64,000 nt of DNA from Kalmanozyma brasiliensis GHG001 (GCF_000497045.1 NW_015961992.1:64259-128258), one strand, 5' to 3'. Shown: positions 39,628 to 50,947, numbered from the stretch's first letter. A program made the numbers and translations. Notes: a model not told the origin generated them from the letters alone.

Positions 39628-39989
39628 AGATCGTCACCGCCACGGTCCTCTTCTTTTGCCTCGCGCAGGCTCTTTTGGCCTGCGCTGGACATCTGGGCGC
39701 CAACGACAATATTGATCTGCTCGATGACGATGCAGACTACGAGGCTCTGGCAAGTGATGGTGATATTGTCATCATTGCTTCGGATGGCGATCCCGAGGAA
39801 GCTCTTGCCGCCGCGAAGGCGTATCCACCCCTCGATCTCCAGCAATTACGCCTCGATGCCGGCAGGGATGACAGGGTCTGTCCGCAGCCTGTGTCTATGG
39901 AGGACTATTTCCGCATGATGGTCGACGCTCCACCCGTCAGCGACTTCGACGTTGCTGTCACCTGTGGTCCTGTTTACCATGACGAATAG
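39624..39989 (+). CDS. Small secreted protein, candidate effector
   Basis: A 121-aa protein with a typical signal peptide: MKIV, then a hydrophobic core (VLFFCLAQALLACA) and a likely cleavage near residues 19-21. The mature part is acidic, with a repeated DGD pattern (ASDGDIVIIASDGDPEE), and it has cysteines at CPQP and at VTCGPVYHDE near the end, possibly one disulfide. No catalytic motif was seen. The start codon overlaps the stop of the upstream gene by 4 bp. For a eukaryote this implies either its own promoter inside that gene, leaky scanning, or a mis-predicted end of the upstream gene. Secretion is well supported, but an effector role is only inferred from size and context in a probable plant pathogen. 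Confidence 0.7.
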   Translation: MKIVTATVLFFCLAQALLACAGHLGANDNIDLLDDDADYEALASDGDIVIIASDGDPEEALAAAKAYPPLDLQQLRLDAGRDDRVCPQPVSMEDYFRMMVDAPPVSDFDVAVTCGPVYHDE

Positions 39990-40168
39990 TCGGCTTCATC
40001 ATCTTCCATGCGTTGCAACTTTCACGTCGCCAAGTCCTTTGTCAAGTCCTTTGTAAAGTTCATTGTCCGCTTCTATTAACTTTCATCCTCAATCCATGTC
40101 CCCCTTACACCGAGCGATCTGCGCGTGATGAGGCCATTGATTCCATTGAGGCAAGTGAAGTGGGGCAC

Positions 40169-40236
40169 ACTCTCCCACCGCTTGATGCATGGCTGTCCCA
40201 CGCCCGGTCAAACCCGAGGCAGTAGGACGGATAGTG
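40169..40236 (+). promoter_or_regulatory. Duplicated promoter block, copy B
   Basis: It contains CTCCCACCGCTTGATGCATGG, a second TCCCACGCCCGG and then GGACGGATAGTG, in the same order as copy A. It ends about 130 bp before the ATG at 40369. The right arm of the inverted repeat seen in copy A has decayed to AGTAGGAC. Confidence 0.6.
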
Positions 40237-40368
40237 CGACAGCCGAACTCTGACCTTGAGCATCGTTCTGCTTCATAGCCATTGTCCGACTCTGAGTCTT
40301 CTTTGCTCATGACTCACTGTCTCGTCACCGTCCACCGTCAACTCCAGATCTATTGACCTTTCCTCGCT

Positions 40369-40740
40369 ATGTCTCTGGCAGATGTCCAAGCCATACGATC
40401 GCTTTTGCTGCACGACGATCAAGCCGACCCTAATCGCTACCTTGCACCCTTGTTTCCTGGTGCCTTATGGTCTACTGCGGCCACCATCGGGATTTACGAG
40501 CACTTGGATGACCACAAAGTTGGAGAAGCACCTCTTTTCACCTTCGTCTATGCGACTCAATATCCTCTCAGCAACAGCGAGTCCTTGACGATCATCACTG
40601 CGGGCAATCCCGATGGCACGATGCCAGGTAACTGGCACAAGATGGCCATCACGAGAGAAGACCAAGATCATCTTTGCTTCGCCATCACTCCTCACGGGAC
40701 AAGCGACACGAGAATCGTCCACATCAAGTGCGAAGAGTGA
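40369..40740 (+). CDS. Small protein of unknown function, tandem copy B
   Basis: A 123-aa paralogue of the gene at 39253, with the same length and landmarks along its whole length (MSLADVQAI, LAPLFPGALWS, LTIIT, CFAITPHGTSDTR). It ends in IKCEE. There is no signal peptide. Because the upstream promoter block is also shared, the duplication unit was at least 0.6 kb. The signal-peptide gene between the copies is not itself duplicated. Function unknown. Confidence 0.65.
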   Translation: MSLADVQAIRSLLLHDDQADPNRYLAPLFPGALWSTAATIGIYEHLDDHKVGEAPLFTFVYATQYPLSNSESLTIITAGNPDGTMPGNWHKMAITREDQDHLCFAITPHGTSDTRIVHIKCEE

Positions 40741-40948
40741 TATTCATCCCCACTGCTGATGCGGAGCACGAGACTCTGACCTGCAAGAGCACGGTCGAAA
40801 TCCTTTCCCCTTTCCTTGTATCGCATCACATCCATACCAATAGCAAGCTGAATTGTCTCATGTTATTCTCACACGCTCAGACATTCACGGTCTGGATGAG
40901 GTGAACGACAATGTGCATTTCAACACAACACCCAACCTTGATCCTCGT

Positions 40949-43900
40949 CTACGCACTCGCCTCGAATTCAGCCAGCAGCGCCTGGATGTCCGGATTGCTG
41001 AACAGGGCGGAGAAATCCTGCTGTTCAGCCTCGTTCAACTGTCCCTCCGTGCCCGGCGCGAACGATGGGCTGGGGACCAACTCTCCTCCCATCGTCCCTT
41101 TTGTGGGCGAGATCGTGCTGCCTCGGGTGCGCGACCTGCGCGGGCTGGCGAGGATCTCGATGATCTGGGGCGGAATGGGCTTTTTGGGCGATGCAAAGAT
41201 GTTCGATAGCTCCGGCGGCAGTGTCGCTAGGAACGCTGCGTCCAGTCCCTCCACGCCTGACGATGGAGCGTTGGCGATCTGCACCGCCGCCGCAGTGCCA
41301 CTCGAGCCAGCGACGTGCGCAGCGATGCCAACGCCACCGGAGGAGTTAAAGTCGGTCAGATGCGTGCCGAACTCTTTCGACTGGTGCAGCTGGATCTCGT
41401 TGAAGTTGTCCGCTGTGATCGCCGGCTGAGGTTGGGTTGTGGTCGTCGACGTCGGCGTCATCTGGTTCGCAGGGCCCGAGGGGGGAGGGACAGGAATCTC
41501 GAGCGACGTCAGCGTGCCATCTGCATCGATACCGAAGCCCGACGCTGCCAGGATGCCGTACGGGTCCTCGAGCAGGTCAAACACGTTCCCGTTTCCAGCC
41601 TCGGGCGAGTCGTCCGACAATGCTGGAGAAGAGCCTGAAACAGACGATGACCCGTCCTCCACCGTCGCTGGCAACGGTCGTCGTCGGACAATCGCTGTCT
41701 CCTTGGAAGCCGGCATCGTCGCCGTCGAGAGCGTCTCATCGACCTTCTCGTTCTTGATCGGTGACTGCGAGCCCACGCCGCCGGGCGAAGCGTCGCTCGG
41801 CCAGTCCAGGTCGCTCGGAGTGGGAAAAATCTCGCGCATGCTAGGCGTCCTTCCCCAGCCATCCACCTCGATCGTGCTCGAGCTTCGGCCCGTCGGGTGG
41901 TCGAAGACCGGGCTGCTGGGCGGCAGGTCGAGCTGCGCAAGCTTCGCCGGACCGTTCTGCATCAAAGACTGATTGCTGGCGGCGCTGAGGTTGCGGGTGA
42001 GCTTGCGAGTCGCACGACCCAGACTCGGCGAGGCAGGGCACGAAGGAAGGCCAGCCGATCCTTCGCGGCTTTCCGTGCCGCTCTTGCGGTACGGGCCCTT
42101 GACGAACTGGGCCTCGGGGCCGTTATCCTCGTCGTCCGCCTCGACATCGGCAGAGGCACCTCGTCGTGCGCTCGCCTCGACTTGACCCTTCCTCGACGAG
42201 ATCTGCGATTTGCCGACGCTGTGCAGGGACGAGGTGATCTTGGACTTGCTGCGCGCGACTTTGCCAGTGTTGACCTTCTCGGAGGGCGACGCGGGCGATG
42301 TGACGGTGCTGCTCGACTTGTCGTTTTCATTCGAGGGGTCATCGCTCGAAGAGAAGAGCGCAGGGTGCAGCACGTCCTGACCCGATCGAGTGCGACTGCG
42401 TGTCACAGGACTGTTGTTGTTCGAGGACGAGGCGGCAACATTTCGTCCGCCAGGGGAGCCGTTCTCGTCGACCAAGCTACGACTCATGCGCAAGTCGCGT
42501 CCGAGCGAAGGGCTGCCCGATCGCTTCGAGCTGGGTGACGCGTAGGGGTTCTGACCCGAGATGGTCCCGTGCGGGTTCTTGCGTGGACTCCTTCGCAGCA
42601 TCGAGGGGGTCTGCTGTCCGTTGCGAGTCAAGTTGCCAAGCAAGGTGCCCGGAGTCTGCAGCGGTCCGAGAGGCCCCAGCTCCTCAAAGTCAAAGTCGGC
42701 TTCGCTCATGAGCGTGTCCAGCATGGTTCCTGGGCTTGAGTTCATCAGGTAGCTGGGGACCCGGAATCGAACGTCACGGGAAGGACTCGCCAGCAGTCCA
42801 GAGCCGAAGCTGGGAAGAGCGTTGACCGCGTCCGGCTGCATCAAGCTGGCGTTCATGGAAGGTCGAACAGGGCTGGACTGAGCAAAGTTGACCACGCGCG
42901 ACGAAGGGATTTGTCGGCCTCGCTGCGGTGGCATAGGCGCGCGGAACTCCATGTGTGGTCCGTGAGCCGTTGCTTTGGACGTGGAAGCCTGAGCGCTGGT
43001 GCTGGCGCCGGCCTGCTTGGACGCCGATGGTCGCTTGGTGGACGCTGCGTCGTCCTTGTCGTCTCTGCTCTCCGGGATCGGCGACGACTTGGAGGCCGCC
43101 TTGCCGTTCTGCGGCACCTTGACGGAGCCTTTAGGACGACCGGGTCGCTTCCCCGCCGGGTTCTCTCGCATGCTTCTCCTGCTGCGCCATTTGCCCGTGC
43201 TAGGATCCAGCACATATTCCCGATCCGCCTGCTTCTTGCAGACAGGCTTCTCCTTCTCCTTCTTCTTGCTGCTTCGCTGCGACTCGAGCTTCTCCGCATC
43301 GCGGTGGCAGGCCTCGCTGAGCGTTCGCGGCATGCTCGATTTGCGCCCTGAGCTGGAACCGGGCGTGGCAGCGTCAAAGTTCGGCGAGGTCATGCTCTCG
43401 TCCGCAGCGCCGCCATCTGCGAAAGATGCTCTGTTGGTATTGGCATCTCGCGGCGTAGATGTGGTGTAGGGAGAAGCTGCATCGACGTCCGAGTTGGCAA
43501 CCTTGGATCGCTTGCTCGAACCAGCTTGTTCGTTCTCGCGTTGACGCTTCATGGCTTCTTTTCGGTCGCGATACACCTTGGTCGCATGCTCCTTCCTCCA
43601 GACGTACTCTGGGCGCGAGTTGTTCCACTTGAGATAGTAGAGGCCGCAAGGATTGCAGGCCGACCACTTGGTCTCGCCGTCCGTCTGGATCGGGCCCTCG
43701 TTATCAGCATAGCGGGGCCTCCATCCTGGCTCGTTCGAGTCGTCGTTGGTGCCATCGCTGCTGGAGCCCTTTTCGGCGGAGGGGTTGTTGACGGTGCTGC
43801 CGGCGGGAAGCTTCAGAATGCGCCATGTGGTCGGCACGTCTGTGCCGCAGTTGTAGCAGATGCGGTCCGTTGTGTCCTGGCTATCTTTACGTTGGACCGA

Positions 43901-45516
43901 AGGGCTGGAGGCATCCTCATCTTCAAAGGAGGGAGACGTGGCTGATTGGCGGCGAGAGTTGGAGTGCCCGGTCTGCGGTGAGTCCTTCGATGCGACCAGC
44001 GTCAGGCGATTCTCCTTACCAGGATGCGACGATTCGGATGTCGGCATAGGCGAGCGAGAATTCGGTACAGAGATGCTGTCCAGGGGGCGGGCGGAGAGAG
44101 CCGGCGAGGTGGACGCACGCTGTGCTGCTGCTGCCGATGGCTCTGCAAGGGACGTCGAGTCAGCGGCCGGCGACGACGTCGACGAGTTGCCAAGGGCTTG
44201 AGCCACCTGCGAAAGCAGATTCTCGAGCTGTGCTTGCTGAGCAGGCTCTGGCGCCGATTTGGACGATCTTTGCTGGAGGCTGTGCAAGATGGTAAGAAGC
44301 TGCATTGTGGACTGGTTGGGAGCCGCTCCTGCTGCTGCTGAAAGTGCCGCCGCGTTTGGAGATAAGGCAGACACAGCTGGAGAGGAAGCTGTCGCGGAGA
44401 AGGAGGAGAGGGCGGGCAAGCTGGGTGAAGCACCGAGAGGCGCTGTCTTTGGGGACAGAATGCGCTCTGTGGCTTTGTCGACCATAGGCATAGAGCGAGA
44501 AGATGGACGCGCTGCGGGTCTGCGGATCTGACGCTCCATGGTACCGTAAGAGGATGATGAAGAGGTCGGGTAATCAGGCTCGGAATGCAAGGAGAGAGAT
44601 TGGTCTTCGATGTGTCGAGCTGTCCGGAAACGGCGTGGTGCTGACATGGCGTCGTCCTGCAAGGGCAGACGATGTGACACGCGACTGGTAGATGCAGAGC
44701 TTGAAGCCGTACTAGAGCCAGCACTGAAGCTCGAGCCAGACGAAAGGCCACGGACGAGGTTGAAGTACTTGTCCTTGTTCCTTGCCTGCGACTCTTTGAG
44801 CTTGATGACCACCTCGAGCACATTGATGTCCTCCTCGTACTCGCGACCATTCTCGTAGCGAAGACGTCTGCCATCCGAGCGAACGCGACCGGTGACGGTG
44901 GTTTCGCCGTCTCCCTCCTCATCTAATGCCCAGTTGAAGAAGCCTTTGCCGACGAGGATGGAGGTGGGCGCATCCTTGGGACGGGACGGACTGGAGCTGT
45001 GCTTGCTGGAGCTGGCATCGTGACGATCACGCGACGACATGGAAGAGGATGCGCGGACGGGCGTGACTTGACCACGAGATGAGGGCGATCCGAGTTGCTG
45101 CGCACGCATTGTCTCTTCTGGGTCGACAGCGTAGATGATATAGTCCCTCTTGTCGTCCGGTAGGAGCTCGGGGCTGGCCATGCAGACGGCACCGAGACAA
45201 GCCTTGAGGGCGATTCGGCCGAAGCGTACGTGACGCGAGGGTGGTGATGGGTGATAGTTGCTTCCTGATGGTTCGAGAGGCGAAGGAGGAGTCATGTTTG
45301 GGATGATGACCTCGACGGGAACAGGACGCCCGAGTCGAGCCACCATGGTGTGGTTGGGACTCGAGTCCAAGGTATAGAGCACCTTGACTGCAGAGAGTGA
45401 AGAGCGACGAGGAGGGGATGAGAACATGTTAGTGGCGTTATAACAAAAGCTTGTATGCGCATCTGAGATGGTGGACATAGGCACTTACCATCCATGCTGG
45501 GCCCGTGACTGGACAT
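40949..45516 (-). CDS. Ams2/Spt21-like GATA-type chromatin regulator (2 exons)
   Basis: A 1488-aa nuclear protein. Exon 1 is 45516..45489 and exon 2 is 45387..40949. The 101-bp intron (GTAAGT at 45488, CTGCAG ending 45388) joins SMD to VKVLYTLDSSP in phase 1. An in-frame ATG 34 codons upstream (45618) is an alternative start. Residues 10-260 match the conserved N-terminus of fungal Spt21/Ams2 proteins (VKVLYTLDSS, then FGRIALKACLGAVC, YIIYAVDPEE and GKGFFNWAL). A GATA-like finger follows at about 518-592, CYNCGTDVPTTWR and later CNPCGLYYLKW, with an unusually long 63-residue spacer. An AT-hook-like GRPKGS lies near residue 758. The rest is disordered. In fission and budding yeast these proteins activate histone genes and support CENP-A deposition or silencing. 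Confidence 0.85.
45388..45488 (-). other. Spliceosomal intron of the Ams2/Spt21-like gene
   Basis: A 101-bp minus-strand stretch beginning GTAAGTGCC and ending CTCTGCAG. Removing it restores the conserved N-terminus directly after a short ATG exon. Confidence 0.8.
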
Positions 45517-47404
45517 GACGCCTCTCAAAGATGGTTGCGTGCCTGTTGAGTCGATCGTGGGATGTGATGGATGTCGGTCCGGTCGTGGTGACAGCAGAGC
45601 GGTGTCGGGTCCAGGCAACTCAAAGTATTCTCATCGGCGGATGGTGAGGAGGTGAGACGAGAAGGAGCCGTACTGAGCGACTGTATGCCTTGGATGTGGC
45701 AGTTCTGACTGAGCCAAGGGTAATGAAAAGGCGTTGGCTATGAGCTGGAAGGGCGCAGTGGGGATGTCGCGTGGTCACGGAGAGAGGGTGTGGAAAGAGC
45801 GCTCAAAGCGATGATGGAAGCGTGCTGAAATGGGTCAAAACAAGCTGTGAAGGTGGATGAGCTTCGGAGTGGTGTTGAGGTGAAGCTGAGGATCGCATCG
45901 AAGATGCTATGCAGATGCGATTTTGGCGGATGACGATATGCGAAATGGATAGGCGAGTTGCGACGGGACTGAAAGGGCGAAGGCGGGGCCTCAAAGGACG
46001 TGGATGGTGGTGTAGAGGAAAGCAAGCGTTGTTGACGATGAATGAAAATGGAATGGATGAAGGAGGAGCGGTTGGATCGATCGCGACTCGGCAAACTGAG
46101 CCGCTGACTGCTCTACACGTCGTGAGCTTTGAGACATGCACCAGACTCGTAGATGGTGAAATCGCCTTCGCGTCGGCTAAGTTGTGGAAATTCCTCTCGA
46201 CTTGAAACCCTCCCACACGAGCGCGTAAAGGGGCGTGGACTCGCGTCGAGAGGCGTTTTGCTCCACATGACATGCCAACCCAAACCTTCTCAAGAGACAC
46301 GTCTCGAGACACGCGCCTGCGACAGCATGAACCTAACAGAGACGAAAAATGGAGCGAGCCAAAAAGAGAGAACTGCAGCACCTAGGATTCCCGCGTGGTC
46401 CCCCACCGCAGTACTGACTAGGCGATCTCTTGCTTAACTTCGCAGATCGGACGGGATGCGGTGCTTTCAAGATTCTATGGCCGCAGATGATTGCGAGAAG
46501 AGAGATTAGACTCAGGAATGATGGCTATGAACTAAGAAGAGAAGTGCCACGATTGGCTCGGCCGTCGTGAAGATGCGAAAATGAGCGTCGGCTCGAGCCA
46601 TCGACTGAGTGAGCTGATAAGAAGTACTCGGCTTTCGACTTGCTTGTGACGTGATGAGTGCTGAAGTCGAGTGCTTGGCTCTCGGTCTACGACTGAGCAT
46701 CCGGATCATGTTGTCTGGCAAGAGATGGGCGCAAACAGCGAGACAGGGTCTAAGGCAGAAACAACAACAGCAGCTTGACGGCCCAGGGAAGCGGCTCGGC
46801 TTCTCCGCGCTCGACATCCCAAGTCAGCTCCGCTCGGCTCTCTTTTGCTCGTCACCGTCAGCCACACGCGCGCTTGTCGCCGAGCTGGCCTCACACGCTT
46901 CCAAGGCGAATTTCCGAAAGCTAACTCGGTCGCGAGGCGTGGGAAAAGGTTGTAAGCCCAGCGCGCTGGACAAATTTCAGGACAGGCTGGATGACAGCAC
47001 AGATGCAGGAGCAGCAGCGCGCCGATCCCATCTGTGTTGCAGCTGCAGGCTTTTGGTTGCGAGCCACTTCATTCCGTCGTGCTGCATTTTTTGGTCACAC
47101 AGGTCGCTTGCTGCCAACTGGCCCCCAGCCGAGGCCTCGAACCCTTGTTTCCTTGCACCCAGCGTCGTTGGCACACACCCTTCGTCCTTCCTTCACTTTC
47201 ATCCCACATCACAATTGCTGTCAAGCGTGTCAGTGGCAACGCGCCCACGCAGCTCGTCCCATTGATTGGTCGCCAAAAGCTCAGATCGTCACGCAGCTCG
47301 ATCCCTTTGCACGCTGCCTGGGCCTAGGGCAATTTTGATTGGCGCTTTCATAGCGGCACCTAGCAGTGGCGACGTCTTGTGACGTTGCTGGTGGAAACGA
47401 CACC
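45517..47404. promoter_or_regulatory. 1.9 kb divergent promoter region
   Basis: It separates the Ams2-like gene from the large MFS gene on the plus strand. No gene, tRNA or conspicuous repeat was recognised, and the open frames have non-coding composition. Confidence 0.5.
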
Positions 47405-50400
47405 ATGGCGGACAAAGACCCCCTCCGCGCCCCTCCCACACCCACAGACCCTCCTCGTAGTCCGCGAGCTATCCAGTTCGCTGACCAGCTCCATCCTTCT
47501 CCTCGTCCATCGCGCGACAACTCGCCTACAAAACCCGGCGCCTCGCCAAGGCAGCTCGCCTCCGCCTCGTCCAGCATCGACAGGAGAGCATCGCCAGATC
47601 CTCTGCGCAGACCTGCATCGCCCGGAGACATGGCGAAGAACTATGGGGCCGGATCCGGTGCCGGATCGTCATCGACAGACTCGCAGAACACCGCGCGTGC
47701 GGGCTATCGCGCCTCGGGTCCCGGCAGGATCAATCTGCCACCCTCCCCTTATCAAGGCACCAGCACCGATCTACTCACACCAAATCGAGACGATGCATCC
47801 AACGCTGCTCGTGCAAGAGCTCCCAGCATGAGTCCTAGCGTCGCTGCCTCCTCCCAGCGCCAAGGCCAGCCTAGAGGAATGTCGTTCAAGCGACGAGCGC
47901 CCAGCGTCCAGCAGAGGCAAAACTTCCTCCAACGCGCTTCTATGGGCGTCTTTCCGCGCAAGCTATCCGTCGCAGGCAGCGATGCTGGTGGCAGAAATTT
48001 GCGTCGAGTTCACACCACCGGTGGCCCAGCGGGTGGCGCCGACGGTGACGACGACGGCACTATCGACATCGACGCGCTCATTGCCTCAGCGGAAGCACCT
48101 TCCATCCCTCGCATGCTGCCCACCGGCAAGTCGGATCCGTTCTCCAACCCCATCCCAGCGCTGCCCTTCATCGTGCTCTGCCTCGTCTGCTTTGGCGAGT
48201 TCAGCTCGGCCGGTGTCGCCGGTCCTTTCCTCTTCTTCATGATCGAAGACTTTGGCGTCGGCGGCGAAGCGGACGTGGGTTTTTGGGCGGGTATTGTCTC
48301 TGCCAGCTTCTTCTTCGCTCAGTTCCTCACCTCGCTCATGTGGGCCTCGGTGGCCGACAAGCGTGGGCGTCGCTTCGTGCTCGCCATCTCCCTCCTCGGC
48401 AACGCCATCACCATGATGCTCTTCGGCACCTCGCAGAACCTCGGGACGGCCATCTTCATCCGTCTCGCTCAGGGTTTCTTCAATGGCGCCGTCGGGGTCG
48501 CAAAAGGTGCCATCCGTGACATCACCGATGAGACCAACGAGGGTCGCGCCTACGCGCTCATGGGCTTCTGCTGGGGAATGGGCGGTATCATCGGTCCCAT
48601 CTTGGGCGGTGTCCTCGAGCATCCCGTCCAGAAGCTCCCTGGCATCTTTGGCAGCAGTGAGCTCTTCTCCAATTATCCCTATTTGCTGCCCTGTCTGGTC
48701 GCTGCATCATTCACGCTGGTCGGCTCGTTCCTCACCCTCTTCATCGGCCACGATGGCGGTCCGCGCACAGGCGCCATCGCGCTCCCGGAGAAGGGCGACA
48801 TCGAACGCGCTGCGAACCAAGTTGGCAGCTTCGGTCGTTCCGCAGGCCAACGCATCTCTGGCTACTTTGGCGGCGCACGCAGCACCACTGCCGGAGAATC
48901 CGATCTAAGCCTCTCGCGCAACTTCGGCAACGCCACCCAAGCCAGCACGAGCGGCACCTCGACCCCAGACATCAGCCGTGCCAGCCAAGGCGGAACACCC
49001 GGTCGACTCCAACGCACCTTCACACAGCAGGTCGACTACGAGACCGGTGGCCCACCTTCACCCGTCCCCTCCGAGGGTGGAACCATCATCACGCACAACA
49101 ACACCACCATCAACGACTCGGGCTTCTCCCGCGCTGACCACGCTCCTCGCCGAAACCGCCTCTTTTCGCGCACCGAAGAACGACAGCGTGCGATCCTCGG
49201 TGTTGGTTCTGCGTACGGCTACGATGGGCATCTGTCCCGATCGCAGGCGCAAACGGGCACCACCGCGACGGATCGGCACGGCTCAGCGGTGAGAGCAGAG
49301 TCGTTCGCGCAGAGCAGGACGGCGGGCCGAAACTCGTTCTCGTCGACCAACCAGTACGCGCCGGATTTCGAGCAGATCGGTCAGCGACCCGGGTTGAGCT
49401 TTGCCCAACGCTTCTTGCTCGCGCAGGACGATTCGGTGTTTACCATCTCGGATCTGTGGGTTGCGGCTGCGATCAATGGGGACGAGGCGTACGAGGATGT
49501 CTTCGAAGACGATGATGATTTGGAGAACGACTCGTATGCGGGGGAGAGTGCTGAAGATTCGCTAGCGGAGAACTCGATTGATGAAGAAGACGAGGAGGAG
49601 GAGGAGCAGGATCCGCACGAACGATCCTCCCTCCTATCGCCGAGGCATTTGCCACCGTTGAACTTTGCCCAGCGTAAACTGTCGACTGCTGCGCGGTCGT
49701 ATGCGTCATCGCGGCCGCGGTCGATGAGGAGGTCGAGTGCGACGGCGCGCGTGCCGAGTCTGTACGCCAACACGGGCATCGAGAGTCCTCTGCAGAATCC
49801 GGCGTACAACCCGCTCTCTCCCTCCATCGACGGTCCCCTCGGGGGCGGGGGTGGGGGACGATCGGACAGTGCGTGGGATCCAACCCTCGCCGGGATTCCG
49901 GAATCCTCCTCCAACCGGGCCTCTCTCTCCGTTCCCACCCCACGTCGCTCCACCGCCGGGTCTCCCGCCTCCCAACGTCAATCCATGGCATTCCCCACCC
50001 CCACACCATCGCTCTTCACCCTCCTCCCCACGGCCATCATCGCGCACTACGGTCTCATGGCCTTCCACTCCTCCACCTTCGATCAAGTGTTCATGGCCTT
50101 CCTGGTCACCCCTGAACCCTCCGGTGGGTTGGGACTCACCGCATCGCACTACGCACAGCTCATCTCAGCTATGGCATTCTGCCAGTTGATCTTTCAGTTC
50201 GTCTTCTACCCCCGCGTGGGGCCTCCTCAAGGACCCCTTTCGCATTTGGCCATGTTGCGCTTGGGAACGGCGATCTACCTGCCTTGCTATACGCTCTTTC
50301 CGTTGTTGCGCGGGATGCTGCATCCGCAGACGGACGGGTTTGTTATGGGCGGGATGATTCTGTTTGCTAGCATGAGGTGGTTAGCGAACGTATGTGCGTT

Positions 50401-50647
50401 TACGGCGGTAAGCGTGCTGATCAATGCGATGACACCGCCGCATCTCACGCCACTGGCGAACGGGTTGGCCCAGACAACGAGTAGTGCTGCCAGGTTCGTC
50501 GGTCCGATCGTGGGTGGTCTGGTCTGGGCGAAGGGCATCGAGGGCGGAGTGGAGAGCCACGATTGGCCGTTCAATTACCATTTGGGCTTCTGGTTCGTCG
50601 GGCTCGCCGCGTTTACAGGCTTCTTGTTCACTTGGAGGATCAAGTAG
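47405..50647 (+). CDS. Large MFS transporter with long central loop
   Basis: A 1080-aa membrane protein. The ATG at 47405 is preferred for its strong context (acaccATGG), and a non-ATG extension upstream is ignored. After about 245 polar residues, six membrane segments lie at about 250-450, with VADKRGRRF after TM2 and GVAKGAIRDITDETNEGRA between TM4 and TM5. A 415-residue polar loop separates the two halves. It includes an acidic run (DEEDEEEEEQDP, near residue 728) and many Ser/Arg sites. The second half (about 865-1078) supplies the other spans. The closest known pattern is the fungal YCR023C / plant ZIFL-like branch of the MFS. The substrate is unknown. The oversized loop and N-terminus suggest phosphoregulation or a vacuolar location. 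It converges on a second MFS gene 300 bp away. Confidence 0.9.
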   Translation: MADKDPLRAPPTPTDPPRSPRAIQFADQLHPSPRPSRDNSPTKPGASPRQLASASSSIDRRASPDPLRRPASPGDMAKNYGAGSGAGSSSTDSQNTARAGYRASGPGRINLPPSPYQGTSTDLLTPNRDDASNAARARAPSMSPSVAASSQRQGQPRGMSFKRRAPSVQQRQNFLQRASMGVFPRKLSVAGSDAGGRNLRRVHTTGGPAGGADGDDDGTIDIDALIASAEAPSIPRMLPTGKSDPFSNPIPALPFIVLCLVCFGEFSSAGVAGPFLFFMIEDFGVGGEADVGFWAGIVSASFFFAQFLTSLMWASVADKRGRRFVLAISLLGNAITMMLFGTSQNLGTAIFIRLAQGFFNGAVGVAKGAIRDITDETNEGRAYALMGFCWGMGGIIGPILGGVLEHPVQKLPGIFGSSELFSNYPYLLPCLVAASFTLVGSFLTLFIGHDGGPRTGAIALPEKGDIERAANQVGSFGRSAGQRISGYFGGARSTTAGESDLSLSRNFGNATQASTSGTSTPDISRASQGGTPGRLQRTFTQQVDYETGGPPSPVPSEGGTIITHNNTTINDSGFSRADHAPRRNRLFSRTEERQRAILGVGSAYGYDGHLSRSQAQTGTTATDRHGSAVRAESFAQSRTAGRNSFSSTNQYAPDFEQIGQRPGLSFAQRFLLAQDDSVFTISDLWVAAAINGDEAYEDVFEDDDDLENDSYAGESAEDSLAENSIDEEDEEEEEQDPHERSSLLSPRHLPPLNFAQRKLSTAARSYASSRPRSMRRSSATARVPSLYANTGIESPLQNPAYNPLSPSIDGPLGGGGGGRSDSAWDPTLAGIPESSSNRASLSVPTPRRSTAGSPASQRQSMAFPTPTPSLFTLLPTAIIAHYGLMAFHSSTFDQVFMAFLVTPEPSGGLGLTASHYAQLISAMAFCQLIFQFVFYPRVGPPQGPLSHLAMLRLGTAIYLPCYTLFPLLRGMLHPQTDGFVMGGMILFASMRWLANVCAFTAVSVLINAMTPPHLTPLANGLAQTTSSAARFVGPIVGGLVWAKGIEGGVESHDWPFNYHLGFWFVGLAAFTGFLFTWRIK

Positions 50648-50947
50648 CCTTTGACGACTTGCACAGTAATGACTTCAAATATCTCATGCAGTCGAGTGCT
50701 TAGCCGGGAGACGAGAAGACTGTGAACGAAGGATTACCTTCGGGAGATTGAGTTATAGTACAAGACAAAAGTGATGCGTTTGAGAGCCACGCGACGCAGA
50801 GTGCAAAGACGAAGCATAATGAAAGTGACATGGGATGAGGTGGCGACAGCAAGGGCTGCGCGAGGTATCATTCTGGTTGTTGGAAAGATGCAAGTGTGAA
50901 GGGAATCTCAATGGAGGTCACCTTGATGCTCTGAAGAGGGCAGGACT
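50648..50947. other. Convergent 3' flanks of two MFS genes
   Basis: A 300-bp spacer between stop codons, with nothing else recognised. Confidence 0.5.
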
